The notes beneath the pieces were generated by a model. It did not search any database. It saw only the letters and a program-made list of their open reading frames with translations, and had not been told where the DNA came from. From Candidatus Leucobacter sulfamidivorax (lineage in GTDB: Bacteria; Actinomycetota; Actinomycetes; Actinomycetales; Microbacteriaceae), in the NCBI GenBank assembly GCA_016771945.1, contig QZLF01000001.1, positions 1 through 64,000 on the forward strand: a DNA stretch of 64,000 nt, in the 5' to 3' direction. Each line of letters starts with the position of its first letter. The stretch's first letter is position 1. Positions 27,539 through 36,846 of this stretch are shown one piece after another. The translations under genes were made by a program, and so were the position numbers.

Positions 27539-28363
27539 ATGGCATCGTTCAACACCCGTACCCGTATGAGGGCTCTGCTGCTCGCGGGGGGACTCGCCGC
27601 GGCCCTCACCGTCTCCCTCGTCGGCTGCGCCGGGAGCGGTTCGGCCGGCACCGCGCCGAGCACGGACTCGAATGACACGGACGCGCCGGCCGAGACGAGC
27701 GAGACCGTGACCGTGTTCGCCGCGGCCTCGCTGAAGGCCGCCTTCGACGAGATCGCCGAGGCCTTCGAAGCCGAGAACGAGAACATCGACATCGCGCCCA
27801 TCACCTACGACGGCTCGTCGACGCTCGCCACCCAGATCATCGAAGGGGCGCCGGTCGACGTCTTCGCGTCGGCCGACGAGCGCAACATGCAGAAGGTCGT
27901 CGACGAGGGGCTCGCGGAGAGCCCCGCGCTCTTCGCCACGAACACCCTCGTGGTCGCGGTGCCGGCCGGCAACCCCGGGCAGGTGGAGACGCTCGCCGAC
28001 CTCGCGAACGTGACGACCGTGCTCTGCGCCCCCGAGGTGCCCTGCGGCAGCGCCTCGGAGCGGCTGCTCGCGAACGCCGGGGTCGTGGTGGCACCGGCGA
28101 GCCTGGAGCAGAACGTCACCGCGGTGCTCGCGAAGGTGTCGGCGAACGAGGCCGACGCGGGCCTCGTCTACGCGACCGACGTGAAGGGCGACGACACGGT
28201 CGAGAGCTTCGTGCCGGAGGGCGCCGACCAGGTGGTCAATCGCTACCCGGTGGTCGCGCTCGGTGATGCCCCATCGCCCGCGGGCGCGAAGGCCTTCGTC
28301 GCCTTCGTGCTCGGCGAGCAGGGTCAGGCGATCCTCGCGAAGTACGGCTTCGGCGAGGCGTAG
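27539..28363 (+). CDS. modA: Molybdate ABC transporter substrate-binding lipoprotein
   Basis: 274 aa. The lipoprotein signal has lipobox LVGC with Cys30, then a Ser/Thr/Asp-rich linker and a ModA-type periplasmic-binding fold: VFAAASLKAAFDEIAEAFE, YDGSSTLATQI, PVDVFASADERNM, and NRYPVVALGDAPSP. It binds molybdate or tungstate outside the membrane. The ATG at 27539 has AAGGAG. It follows the HTH/TOBE regulator by 4 bp and leads into modB and modC. Confidence 0.95.
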   Translation: MASFNTRTRMRALLLAGGLAAALTVSLVGCAGSGSAGTAPSTDSNDTDAPAETSETVTVFAAASLKAAFDEIAEAFEAENENIDIAPITYDGSSTLATQIIEGAPVDVFASADERNMQKVVDEGLAESPALFATNTLVVAVPAGNPGQVETLADLANVTTVLCAPEVPCGSASERLLANAGVVVAPASLEQNVTAVLAKVSANEADAGLVYATDVKGDDTVESFVPEGADQVVNRYPVVALGDAPSPAGAKAFVAFVLGEQGQAILAKYGFGEA

Positions 28364-28387
28364 CTCGAACAGGCGCGGACCGGCATC

Positions 28388-29200
28388 ATGGCGCGGCAGG
28401 GCGACACGGGAGGATCGGCGCCGTGGCCGATGCTGCTCCCGGCCCTCCTCGGGCTCGCCCTGCTGATCCTGCCGCTCGTCGCGCTCATCGGCCGCGCCTC
28501 CTGGGGCACGCTGTGGGCGGACATCACCTCCGAGACGGCGCGGAACGCACTCGGGCTCTCACTCGCGACCGGGCTCGCGGCGACCGCGCTCTGCCTGCTG
28601 CTCGGGGTACCGCTCGCGATCCTCATCGCCCGCTCGGGTCCCCGGCTCTCCGCGGCTCTGCGCGCGCTCGTCGCGGTGCCGCTCGTGCTGCCGCCGATGG
28701 TGGGCGGCGTCGCCCTGCTCTTCCTCTTCGGGCGCTCGAGCCCGGTAGGGCGCCTCATCGACTCCTGGTGGGGCGTCACGCTCCCCTTCACCCCCGTTGC
28801 GGTGGTGCTGGCACAGGCCTTCGTCGCGCTGCCCTTCCTGGTACTCGCGGTGGAGGGCTCCCTGCGGACGACCGGCCTGCGCTACGAGCGCGCGGCCGCG
28901 ACCCTCGGCGCGGGTCGCTGGCAGGTGCTGTGGCGGATCACCCTGCCGCTCGCGCGACCCGGCCTCGTCGCGGGCGTCATCCTCTGCTTCGCCCGGGCCG
29001 TCGGCGAGTTCGGCGCGACGGCGCTCTTCGCCGGCAACTCGCCCGGGGTGACGCAGACGATGCCGCTCGCCATCTACACCGCGTTCAACGGCGTCGGCGT
29101 CGACCGCGACGCGGCCGTCGCGCTGTCGCTGCTGCTGCTCGCGACGGCGGTCGTCGTCCTGCTGCTCGTGCGCGCCTGGCGTCCGGGGGCGCTGCGATGA
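28388..29200 (+). CDS. modB: Molybdate ABC transporter permease
   Basis: 270 aa with about five or six membrane segments. The EAA loop reads AATLGAGRWQVLWRITLPLARPGLVAG-like (positions about 180-205). VPLVLPPMVGGVALLFLFGR is typical of ModB. The start follows modA by 24 bp; the stop overlaps the modC ATG (ATGA). It pairs with ModC to import molybdate. Confidence 0.94.
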   Translation: MARQGDTGGSAPWPMLLPALLGLALLILPLVALIGRASWGTLWADITSETARNALGLSLATGLAATALCLLLGVPLAILIARSGPRLSAALRALVAVPLVLPPMVGGVALLFLFGRSSPVGRLIDSWWGVTLPFTPVAVVLAQAFVALPFLVLAVEGSLRTTGLRYERAAATLGAGRWQVLWRITLPLARPGLVAGVILCFARAVGEFGATALFAGNSPGVTQTMPLAIYTAFNGVGVDRDAAVALSLLLLATAVVVLLLVRAWRPGALR

Positions 29201-29943
29201 GCGTCCCGCTGCTCGAAACTCGCTCGCTGCTCGACGCCCACGTCGTCGTGCACCGCGGCGGCTTCACCGTCGACGTGCGCATGGAACTCGCCCCCGGCGA
29301 GACGCTCGCGATCATGGGGCCGAGCGGGGCGGGGAAGACCACGGTGCTCGACGCGATCTCCGGCGTGGTCCGCCTGGACGCGGGGAGGATCGCGCTCGCC
29401 GGCGCCGTGGTCGCCGACGCCGCGTCGCGCACCCATGTCGCGCCGAACCGGCGCTCGGTGGGGGTGCTCGGGCAGGAGGCGCTGCTCTTCCCCCACCTGA
29501 GCGCGGAGCGGAACATCGCCTTCGCCGCACGGGCGGCGGGCGAGACGGCGGCGGACGCCCGCGCGGAGGCTCACGACTGGCTCGCACGCGTCGGCCTCGG
29601 CGATCTCGCGAAGCGCATGCCTGCCGAGCTCTCCGGCGGACAGCGCCAGCGCGTCGCCCTGGCGCGGGCGCTCGCGGCGCGCCCCAGCCTGCTGCTGCTC
29701 GACGAGCCCCTCGTCGCGCTCGACGTCGAGGCGGCCGCCGACACCCGCGAACTGCTGCGGCAGCAGCTCGCCGCCAGCGGCACCGCGGCGGTCGTGGTCT
29801 CGCACGACGGCTTCGACGCCGTCGAACTGGCCGATCGCCTGCTCGTCATCGAAAACGGGGGCATCTCGCAGCAGGGCCCCGTCGCCGAGGTGCTCGCGTC
29901 CCCCGCGACCCGCTTCGTCTCCGCGGTCGCGGCACGGTGCTGA
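29197..29943 (+). CDS. modC: Molybdate ABC transporter ATP-binding protein, short form
   Basis: 248 aa. Walker A GPSGAGKT (41-48), Q-loop GQEALLFPH, signature LSGGQ (145-149), Walker B LLLLDE (165-170) and the switch His202 are all present. It is about 100 residues shorter than classical ModC and lacks the C-terminal TOBE regulatory domain, which here is found on the separate HTH/TOBE protein of the same operon. The ATG at 29197 overlaps the modB stop. Confidence 0.94.
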   Translation: MSVPLLETRSLLDAHVVVHRGGFTVDVRMELAPGETLAIMGPSGAGKTTVLDAISGVVRLDAGRIALAGAVVADAASRTHVAPNRRSVGVLGQEALLFPHLSAERNIAFAARAAGETAADARAEAHDWLARVGLGDLAKRMPAELSGGQRQRVALARALAARPSLLLLDEPLVALDVEAAADTRELLRQQLAASGTAAVVVSHDGFDAVELADRLLVIENGGISQQGPVAEVLASPATRFVSAVAARC

Positions 29944-30001
29944 ACAGGGCACGGTGCCGATGGGACGCGCTGCCGACCGGATGACGCCGCCGATGCCTGG
30001 C

Positions 30002-30007
30002 TACGAT
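30002..30007 (+). promoter_or_regulatory. -10-like box for leaderless moaD
   Basis: TACGAT ends 6 nt before the ATG at 30014. The same arrangement is seen before the HTH/TOBE gene. Confidence 0.4.
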
Positions 30008-30013
30008 GGTCGC

Positions 30014-30259
30014 ATGTCCCAGTTCGTGGTCCGCTACTTCGCCGCGGCGACCGAGGCCGCGGGCGTCGAGGAGGAGACCTTCGACACCGCGTCGGCGCCC
30101 ACGCTCGAGGCGCTCGGCCGGGTGCTCGCGGAGCGCTACGGCGAGCAGATGGCCCGGGTGCTGCGCCGCGGGTCCTTCCTCGTGGACGGCGTGACGCGCA
30201 GCGACGGCGCCATCGACGGGGCGACGGTCGACGTGCTGCCCCCGTTCGCGGGGGGCTGA
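30014..30259 (+). CDS. moaD: Molybdopterin synthase sulfur-carrier subunit
   Basis: 81 aa ubiquitin-like protein ending in PPFAGG; the terminal Gly-Gly is adenylylated by MoeB and then thiocarboxylated. FVVRYFAAATEAAG and TLEALGRVLAERYG match MoaD. The start at 30014 (MSQFVVRYF) gives the normal length; the upstream extension is not conserved. One base separates its stop from the moeA2 GTG. It heads a moaD-moeA2-moaC-mogA operon. Confidence 0.93.
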   Translation: MSQFVVRYFAAATEAAGVEEETFDTASAPTLEALGRVLAERYGEQMARVLRRGSFLVDGVTRSDGAIDGATVDVLPPFAGG

Positions 30260-30260
30260 G

Positions 30261-31577
30261 GTGGTCGCCGCCGTGAACGCCGCAACCGACGCCGGCACCT
30301 ACGCCGCCGGGCCGCACACGCCCGAGGCCCACGCCGACGCCGTTCGCGCGCTGATCGGGCCGGTGCTCGCGAGGCTCCGCGACGCGGCTCCGGATCGCCT
30401 GGCCATCGACGCGGCCGAGGTGGCGGGGCGCGTGCTCGCCGATGACGTGACCGCCGCGATCCCGCTGCCGCCCTTCGACAACTCGCAGATGGACGGCTAC
30501 GCCGTGCTCGCGAGCGACCTGGCCGACGCGAGCGAGGCGAGGCCGGTGACGCTGACGCTCGGCATCGCGACCGCGGCGGGAGATCCGCCCGCGATCCACG
30601 CGCCCGGCACCGCCTCCCCCGTCATGACCGGGGCCGCCGTGCCGACGGGAGCCGACGCGATCGTCCCCATCGAGGCCGCGCTGCCGCCGCGCTTCCCGCG
30701 CCTCGTGCGCGCGCACAAGGCGGTGCGGCCCGAGGGCGCCGTCTCCTTCGGCAGCCCCGTGGCACCCGGCACCTTCGTGCGCCCCCGGGGCGAGGACGTG
30801 GCCGTGGGAGCGCTCGTCGGGCGGACGGGCAACCCGCTAACCCCCGCGCGCATCGGCACGCTCGCGGCGGCCGGGGTCACCGAGGTGCCCGTGCTGCGGA
30901 GGCCGCGGGTGCTGATCTGCGCGACCGGCGACGAGCTCGTGGCGCGAGGCGAGGCGTTGCCGCCCGGACGGATCCACGACGCGAACACTCCCATGCTCGC
31001 GGCGATGCTGCGGGACGCCGGCGCCGAGGTGCGCGTCGCGCGCTGCCCCGACGACCCCGCCGCGATGCTGCGCCTGCTCGCCGAGGCCGCGGAGGTCGTC
31101 GACCTCGCCGTGACCTCGGGCGGCATCAGCGCCGGCGCCTTCGAGGTCGTGCGCGAGGCGCTCGCGCCCCTCGGCGGGCGGTTCGTCGGCGTCGCGATGC
31201 AGCCGGGCGGCCCGCAGGGACTCGCCGAGGCCCCGCTGCCGGTGGTCTGCTTCCCCGGCAATCCAGTGAGCTCGTGGCTCTCGGCGGAGCTCTTCCTGCT
31301 GCCGCTGCTGCGGGAGTACGCCGGCGAGGCCGCCCGCGCCCCGCGCGAACCCCGCCCGCTCGCGCACGACACGACCTCGCCGCCGGGCAAGCTGCAGCTG
31401 CGCCGGGGCCGCGTCGAGGCGGACGGCAGCGTGACGCTCGGCGCACCCGGATCCCATCTGCTCGGCGAGCTCGCCGACGCCGAGGTGATCGCCGAGATCC
31501 CCATCGGCGTCGCAGAGGCTCCCGCCGGCATGATCCTGCAGACCTGGAAGACCGCACCGCCCGGGAGGAGCGCATGA
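30261..31577 (+). CDS. moeA: Molybdopterin molybdenumtransferase, copy 2
   Basis: 438 aa MoeA paralogue starting at a GTG. It has [40 protein letters not shown], and [17 protein letters not shown], so the MoCF-binding and linker regions are intact. It differs from copy 1 across its length, for example SGGIS in place of TGGIG in the binding loop, so it is an old duplication or separate acquisition, not a recent copy. Its stop overlaps the moaC ATG. Two MoeA-type proteins in one organism sometimes divide roles between cofactor forms; that is not shown here. Confidence 0.92.
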   Translation: MVAAVNAATDAGTYAAGPHTPEAHADAVRALIGPVLARLRDAAPDRLAIDAAEVAGRVLADDVTAAIPLPPFDNSQMDGYAVLASDLADASEARPVTLTLGIATAAGDPPAIHAPGTASPVMTGAAVPTGADAIVPIEAALPPRFPRLVRAHKAVRPEGAVSFGSPVAPGTFVRPRGEDVAVGALVGRTGNPLTPARIGTLAAAGVTEVPVLRRPRVLICATGDELVARGEALPPGRIHDANTPMLAAMLRDAGAEVRVARCPDDPAAMLRLLAEAAEVVDLAVTSGGISAGAFEVVREALAPLGGRFVGVAMQPGGPQGLAEAPLPVVCFPGNPVSSWLSAELFLLPLLREYAGEAARAPREPRPLAHDTTSPPGKLQLRRGRVEADGSVTLGAPGSHLLGELADAEVIAEIPIGVAEAPAGMILQTWKTAPPGRSA

Positions 31578-32047
31578 GTGAGAAGCTGACCCATCTCCGC
31601 GAGGACGGCAGCGCGCACATGGTCGACGTGACCGCGAAGGACGTGACGAAGCGGGTCGCCCGGGCCGAGGCCGTGCTCGTCACCCGACCCGGGGTCGTGC
31701 GGCAGATCGTGGACGGCGAGCTGCCGAAGGGCGAGGCCCTCGGCACGGCCCGGGTCGCCGGCATCATGGCCGCGAAGCGCACCTGGGAGCTGATCCCGCT
31801 GTGCCACCCGCTGCCCATCGGCCGCGTGTCCGTCGACTTCGAGGCGGGCGAGGACCGCGTGCGCGTCGTCGCGGAGGTGGGCACGAAGGGCGTCACCGGT
31901 GTGGAGATGGAGGCGCTCACGGCGGCGAGCGTGGCCGCGCTGACCCTCTACGACATGATCAAGGCGGTGGACAAGCACGCCGAGATCACCAGCATCCGCG
32001 TGCTCGCGAAGTCCGGCGGCAAGAGCGGCGACTGGGAGGCGCCGTGA
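31574..32047 (+). CDS. moaC: Cyclic pyranopterin monophosphate synthase
   Basis: 157 aa. It converts the MoaA product to cPMP. The family hallmarks are complete: [30 protein letters not shown] (active-site region), [23 protein letters not shown], and the ending KSGGKSGDW. The ATG at 31574 overlaps the moeA2 stop (ATGA), and its own stop overlaps the next GTG, so the whole operon is coupled. Confidence 0.96.
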   Translation: MSEKLTHLREDGSAHMVDVTAKDVTKRVARAEAVLVTRPGVVRQIVDGELPKGEALGTARVAGIMAAKRTWELIPLCHPLPIGRVSVDFEAGEDRVRVVAEVGTKGVTGVEMEALTAASVAALTLYDMIKAVDKHAEITSIRVLAKSGGKSGDWEAP

Positions 32048-32625
32048 GCGCCGGGCCGGCAGATACCGTGAGCGGCGGATCCGCGAACGCCGCGGCTCCG
32101 GACGGCCGCCCCCGCCGCGCGGCCGTCGTGGTCGCCTCCACGAGCGCAGCCGCGGGGCTCGCCGAGGATCTCACCGGCCCCGCGATCCGCGATTGGCTGC
32201 GGGATCACGGCTTCGACACGGCCGAACCGGCGATCGTCGCGGACGGCGAGGCCGTCGGGGCCGCGGTGCGCACGGCCCTCGTCGCGGGCGCGGCGGTGGT
32301 CGTCACGACCGGCGGCACCGGGGTCTCGCCGAGCGACCGCACCCCCGAAGAGGTCGCGTCCCTGCTCGATCAGCAGCTGCCGGGCATCGTCGAGGAGATC
32401 CGCCGCCGCGGGCTCGCCTCCACTCCGATGTCCGTGATCACCCGCGGCGTGGCCGGCTTCGCGGGCGACGCGTTCGTCGTCACCCTGCCGGGGTCGCCGG
32501 GCGGCGTGCGCGACGGGCTCGCCGTGCTGGAGGATGTGCTCGAGCATCTGCTCGATCAGCGCACGGGCCCGAGGCCCGGCCATGGGGACTCCCGAAACGG
32601 CGCCCCGGAGCCGTCGGAGCGCTGA
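32044..32625 (+). CDS. mogA: MogA/MoaB family molybdopterin adenylyltransferase
   Basis: 193 aa. It has the MoCF-binding motif [15 protein letters not shown] and [11 protein letters not shown], which bind molybdopterin and AMP. A low-complexity Ala/Gly/Ser N-terminus of about 25 residues precedes [13 protein letters not shown]. The GTG at 32044 overlaps the moaC stop. It is the last gene of the operon and is convergent with the SDR gene; only 16 bp separate the stops. Confidence 0.93.
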   Translation: MSAGPADTVSGGSANAAAPDGRPRRAAVVVASTSAAAGLAEDLTGPAIRDWLRDHGFDTAEPAIVADGEAVGAAVRTALVAGAAVVVTTGGTGVSPSDRTPEEVASLLDQQLPGIVEEIRRRGLASTPMSVITRGVAGFAGDAFVVTLPGSPGGVRDGLAVLEDVLEHLLDQRTGPRPGHGDSRNGAPEPSER

Positions 32626-32641
32626 AGCAGGAGGGATCCGC

Positions 32642-33403
32642 CTACCGCGGCCCCATGCGGATCGCCCCGTCGAGCCGGATCGTCTCGCCGTTCAGGTAGC
32701 CGTTCTCGACGATGCTCACGACGAGCGCGGCGTATTCCTCGGGACGCCCCAACCGCGGCGGGTAGGGCACCTGCTGACCCAGCGAGTCCTGCGCGGCCTG
32801 CGGCAGCGTCTGCATCATGGGCGTCTCGAACACGCCGGGGGCGATCGTGCAGACGCGGATCGCGTGCCGCCCCAGCTCCCGGGCGATGGGCAGGGTCATC
32901 GCATGCACCCCGCCCTTCGAGGCGGAGTAGGCGGGTTGGCCGATCTGCCCGTCGAAGGCCGCGACACTCGCGGTGTTCACGATGACGCCGCGGTCGCCGC
33001 TCTCCGTCGGCTCGGTGCGCGCGATCCGCGCCGCCGCCTGGGAGATCACGCTGTAGGTGCCGATCAGGTTGACGCGGATGATCTGCTCGAAATCCGCGAG
33101 CGGGTTCGGATCCCCCTCGCGGTCGAGCACCTTGGCGGGATGCGCGATCCCCGCGCAGTTCACCACGATCCGAAGCGGTCCGCCCTCGGCCGCCTGCGCG
33201 ACGGCGGCTCGCACCTGCTCCGTATCGGTGACATCGGCGGGGGCGAACGCGCCGCCGATGCCGGCCGCGGCCTCGACGCCCGACGATCCCGGTAGATCCA
33301 CGATCGTGACGCGCGCACCGGTCCGCGCCAGCCGCCGTGCCGTGGCCAGTCCGAGCCCGCTCGCACCGCCCGTCACCAGGGCTCCCGCTCCCCGAATCTC
33401 CAT
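32642..33403 (-). CDS. SDR family 3-hydroxyacyl-CoA dehydrogenase-like oxidoreductase
   Basis: 253 aa. Cofactor motif TGGASGLG (11-18), NCAG near 82-85, catalytic S146, Y159 and K163 (YSASK). The sequence resembles type II 3-hydroxyacyl-CoA dehydrogenase (HSD10 group): DLPGSSG after the first Rossmann beta strand and [27 protein letters not shown] near the end. The adjacent thiolase in the same direction fits a beta-oxidation pair. The ATG at 33403 follows GGAGAGGGAG. Confidence 0.9.
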   Translation of the reverse strand: MEIRGAGALVTGGASGLGLATARRLARTGARVTIVDLPGSSGVEAAAGIGGAFAPADVTDTEQVRAAVAQAAEGGPLRIVVNCAGIAHPAKVLDREGDPNPLADFEQIIRVNLIGTYSVISQAAARIARTEPTESGDRGVIVNTASVAAFDGQIGQPAYSASKGGVHAMTLPIARELGRHAIRVCTIAPGVFETPMMQTLPQAAQDSLGQQVPYPPRLGRPEEYAALVVSIVENGYLNGETIRLDGAIRMGPR

Positions 33404-33438
33404 GCCGTCTCCCTCTCCTTCGGTCGCCCGACGCCGGA

Positions 33439-34628
33439 TCAGCCGTCCCAGCGGCGCAGCAGCGCCGCGAGCGCCTGCCCGCCGCCGATGCACATCGTGA
33501 CGATGCCGTACTCGTGCCCGCTGCGCTGCAGGTCCATCGCCGCGCGCAGCGTGAGGATCGCGCCCGTCGCCCCGACCGGATGCCCCAGCGCGATCGCCCC
33601 GCCGTACGGGTTCGTGCGCGCGGGATCGAGACCCGCATCGCGGATCACCGCGACCGCCTGCGACGCGAACGCCTCGTTCAGCTCGGTGATGCCGATGTCG
33701 GCAGGCGTCAGGCCCGTGCGCGCGAACAGCTTCTCGAGCGCGAGCACCGGCGCGTACCCCATGATCTCGGGCTCGAGCGCCGCCGTCTGGACCGCCTCGA
33801 TCGTCGCGAGGGCCGGCAAGCCCCGCTCCCTCGCATCGCGCTCGCGCAGCAGCACCACGGCGGCCGCGCCGTCGTTGATCCCGGAGGAGTTGCCCGCGGT
33901 GACCGATCCGCCCTGTTGGAACGCGGGGCGCAGCCCCGCGAGCACCTCGGCGGTCGTGCCCGGCTTCGGGTGCTCGTCGGCGTCGACCGTCACGGGCTTC
34001 CGGCCCGCCGTCGTCACCGGCACGATCTCCTCCGCGAACACCGCCCGCGCCTCGGGGGTCGCCGCCCGCCGCTGGCTCTCGGCCGCGAAGGCGTCCTGCT
34101 CCTCACGGCTCACCCCGTAGCGCTCGGCCACGGTCTCGGCCGTGGTGCCCATGTGCTTGCCGGTGAAGGGGTCGCTCAGCAGCTGCACGGTGCCGTCGAC
34201 GAGGGTGCGGTCGCCCAGCCGGTCGTTCCAGCGGGCGTTGTAGTCGTAGAACGGCAGCCGGCTCATGTTCTCGTCGCCGCCCGCGACCACGGCGTCGACG
34301 CCGCCCCACAGGAGCTCCTGCGCGCCCGACCAGATCGCCTGCAACCCCGATCCGCACAGGCGGTTGACCGTGAACGCCGGGATCCGGGGGGCAGCCCCGC
34401 CTCGATCGCGACGCGGCGCGCGTTGTAGGCGTCGGCCCCGATCTGGCCGATGTTGCCCATCACGACCTCGCCGATCTCATCGCCCGTCACCCCGGCCCGC
34501 GCGAGCGCCGCGTTGACCGCCTGCGCGCCCAGCACATGGGCGGGCGTCTCGACGAAGGCCTTGCCGAAACCGCCCACGGGCGTGCGCGCCCCGGCGACGA
34601 TCACGACCTTCTCAACCTGCTCGCGCAT
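33439..34628 (-). pseudogene. Acetyl-CoA acetyltransferase (thiolase), frameshifted at a G run
   Basis: The N-terminal part runs from the ATG at 34628 (MREQVEKVVIVAGARTPVGG) in one frame to about 34390. The rest, from IPAFTVNRLCGSGLQAIW, continues in another frame to 33439. Adding one base to the six-G run at 34386-34391 restores LPPRIPAFTVNRLCGSG and a 396-residue thiolase. The catalytic Cys of LCGSG lies just after the break; the later GHPVGATG His and the MCIGGG Cys are intact. As written no single frame carries the whole enzyme. A short homopolymer makes an assembly error likely; otherwise it is a recent lesion. Confidence 0.88.
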
Positions 34629-34645
34629 CTTTCGACTCCTTCGCT

Positions 34646-35890
34646 TCAGTCGTTGTAGCCGTCGTAGAAGTCCCAGTCGGCGATGTGCGGCTCGCCCTGC
34701 TCGTCCCACTCGATGGAGCCCTGGAGCCAGTACCAGTCCTCCGCGAGCAGCGAGTCCCCGTCGATGGTGCGTCCGAAGTACCACCTGGCGGTGTCGAAGT
34801 AGTCGAGCGAGAGCGAGTCGAAGCTCATCGGCTTCTCCGCCACGGTCATCTGGGTGAGATCGGTGCGGCGCAGCCAGAACGGGCACTCGGGGGCCATGTT
34901 GTTCGGCACCGTGATGCAGTGCTGCGCGGCCTCCTCGGCCTGGCGCATGATCTCGTCCTCGAAGGCCCGGTTCGGCTCGGCCCAGATCTCGATCGGGTCG
35001 TCCCTGCCGCCCGGGACGGGCACCGTGACGGCCTCGGTCGAGGCGTCGAGGTAGCGGCTCTCCGGGGCGGAGATCCGATAGACCCCGGGGTAGAGGTAGA
35101 CGGTGCGCTCGGCGAAGCCGTCGACGCCCTCGAGCTCCACCTCCTGCTCGCCCACGAACGCGGAGCGGAGCTGCGAGTCGTAGCTCTCGATCGTCACCGG
35201 AGCGGCCAGCGAGTCCTCCAGCACCCAGGTGTCGAGGAGCAGCCACTCCTTCGGACCGGGCTCGACCGAGAAGGTCTGCTCGAACCGCACCCCGTCGAGC
35301 CGCAGCACCGCGCTCACCTCGGCGCCGCGGCCGCTTCGGCCGACGGTCTCGACCGCGATCACCTCGATGCGCTCCTCGGCGGCGGCCAGCACCTCGTCGG
35401 TCAGCAGCGCCGACTCCTGCCTCGAGAGTCCCGGGTCCACCATCTCGTTCGCGGCCTCGGCCCTGCCGTCGGCGATCAGCGCGAGGTACTGCTCGACGAG
35501 CCGCGCGGGATCCCGGGCCTGGTTCATGAGCGACAGCGCGATCGCGCCGCCGACGATCAGCAGCACGAGCACGCCCGCGCCGACGAGGCCGCCGATGAGG
35601 CCGCGCTTCGCGCCCCGGCTCATGGGCTTCCGGGGCGGCGGGCCCGGGAAGGGGACCTGGGCGTACGGCGGGATCGGGGGTGCCGGGGGCTGCGGCGGCA
35701 TCGGCGGTCCGCCCGGGACCTGGGTCTGCCCGGGGCCGTATCCGTACGGCGCGGGTGCCGCGGGCGGCATCGCGGGCGGGGGCGCCGCGGGCAGCGGCGG
35801 CGGCGGACCCGGTTCGGCGGGCAGCGGGACCGTCGGCTGGGTCTGCCCGAGGGGCGGATGCCAGTCGGGACCGTTCGAATCGGGTGACAT
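34646..35890 (-). CDS. Proline-rich single-pass membrane protein of unknown function
   Basis: 414 aa from the ATG at 35890 (MSPDSNGPDW). Residues 1-95 are Pro/Gly/Gln-rich and disordered-looking, then comes a basic RKPMSRGAKRG stretch and one membrane helix (about 108-130). The external part (about 135-414) starts with a DUF4878-like helical segment (ARLVEQYLALIADGRAEAANEMVDPGLS) followed by Asp/Glu/Trp-rich sequence. The type II topology (cytoplasmic proline-rich tail, extracellular domain) is common in actinobacterial envelope proteins. I cannot assign a function. Confidence 0.7.
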   Translation of the reverse strand: MSPDSNGPDWHPPLGQTQPTVPLPAEPGPPPPLPAAPPPAMPPAAPAPYGYGPGQTQVPGGPPMPPQPPAPPIPPYAQVPFPGPPPRKPMSRGAKRGLIGGLVGAGVLVLLIVGGAIALSLMNQARDPARLVEQYLALIADGRAEAANEMVDPGLSRQESALLTDEVLAAAEERIEVIAVETVGRSGRGAEVSAVLRLDGVRFEQTFSVEPGPKEWLLLDTWVLEDSLAAPVTIESYDSQLRSAFVGEQEVELEGVDGFAERTVYLYPGVYRISAPESRYLDASTEAVTVPVPGGRDDPIEIWAEPNRAFEDEIMRQAEEAAQHCITVPNNMAPECPFWLRRTDLTQMTVAEKPMSFDSLSLDYFDTARWYFGRTIDGDSLLAEDWYWLQGSIEWDEQGEPHIADWDFYDGYND

Positions 35891-36035
35891 CGCTGCAGCA
35901 CGCTCCGTTTCTCTGCTTCTCTGCGCGCGTTCTTCCTTGTCTGCGCCCACTCTTCTGCGCCCATTCTTCCCGCCCATGCGGCTCGATGGGAAGTCCAGGA
36001 CGCGCCCCGGCCCCGCCGGGCGGTCGCGCGGTGCC

Positions 36036-36689
36036 TCAGATGCTGTCGCGCAGGGCGCGCAGCGCCTCGGCGGCCGAGCGCGATCCGCCCTTCGCCGGTT
36101 CCGAGCCCGTGTCGCTCTCGGGGGCGACGAACCAGATGCCCTTCGCCGGCTTCTCGGTCTCGTTGGCGAAGAGGTGGGGCAGGGAGCCCGGGAAGCAGAA
36201 CGAGTCGCCCGCGCGCACGATGCGGCGGTCGAACTCGAGGCGGAGGATCAGCGCGCCCTCGAGCAGGTAGCCGTGCTCGAGGCCGGGGTGACGCAGCAGC
36301 CGATCGTCGGCGGCGCTCATCGCGCCGGGCGCGTAGGTCACGAGCAGCGGCTCGAAGCCGCTTCCGGGCTTCGCGGCGAGCCGCTCCCAGGTCACGCCGT
36401 GCTCGATCTCGATGCGCGGGTTGTCGTCCGCGCGCTGCACGGGGCCGCGCCGGGGCGCACCCGGACCGACGGCCTCGCCGTCCTCCGGGCTCAGGCCGAG
36501 CAGCCCGTCGAGCGAGACGTCGAGGAAGGCCGCGAGGTGGTAGAGGGTCGACACCGAGGGGTAGAGCTTGCCCGTCTCGACCTGAGAGAGCATGCTGGGC
36601 GAGATGCCGACGGCCGAGGCGACGGAGCGCAGGCTCAGCCCGAGCCGCTCGCGTCGAGCCCGCAGCTCGCCCCCGAAGTCTTCTCTCAT
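36036..36689 (-). CDS. XRE family regulator with cupin domain, copy 1
   Basis: 217 aa. N-terminal HTH (residues 6-60: LRARRERLGLSLRSVASAVGISPSMLSQVETG) and a C-terminal cupin (about 135-200: GLEHGYLLEGALILRLEF, DSFCFPGSLPHLF). The cupin has few metal-binding His, so it probably senses a small ligand. It is divergent from the first group D monooxygenase across a 157-bp region holding the TGTTCAGTC-N4-TTGAC site. A paralogue lies at 55514-56317, so two such regulators bracket the island. Confidence 0.92.
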   Translation of the reverse strand: MREDFGGELRARRERLGLSLRSVASAVGISPSMLSQVETGKLYPSVSTLYHLAAFLDVSLDGLLGLSPEDGEAVGPGAPRRGPVQRADDNPRIEIEHGVTWERLAAKPGSGFEPLLVTYAPGAMSAADDRLLRHPGLEHGYLLEGALILRLEFDRRIVRAGDSFCFPGSLPHLFANETEKPAKGIWFVAPESDTGSEPAKGGSRSAAEALRALRDSI

Positions 36690-36736
36690 TGCCGCCCCAC
36701 CCGCCTGGTCGTCGATGGTCTCCAGCGTAGTGGCCC

Positions 36737-36793
36737 GAAAGTGTTCAGTCTATATTGACACTTTCGATCGTTTCTGTCAGCCTTTACTGAACA
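36737..36793. promoter_or_regulatory. Operator candidate: TTCAG/CTGAA half-sites before the first monooxygenase
   Basis: GAAAGTGTTCA (36737-36747) faces TTGACACTTTC (36755-36765) as an imperfect palindrome. TGTTCAGTC-N4-TTGAC (36742-36759) recurs before the LuxR gene at 39206-39223. A further CTGAACAC half-site is at 36787-36794. The TTGACA at 36755 could also be a -35 box for the rightward gene. Confidence 0.6.
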
Positions 36794-36846
36794 CCAGTGC
36801 TGGTGTCCCCGTTCAGCCCACCAGAATTCCCCAAGGAGTGCCGAAG

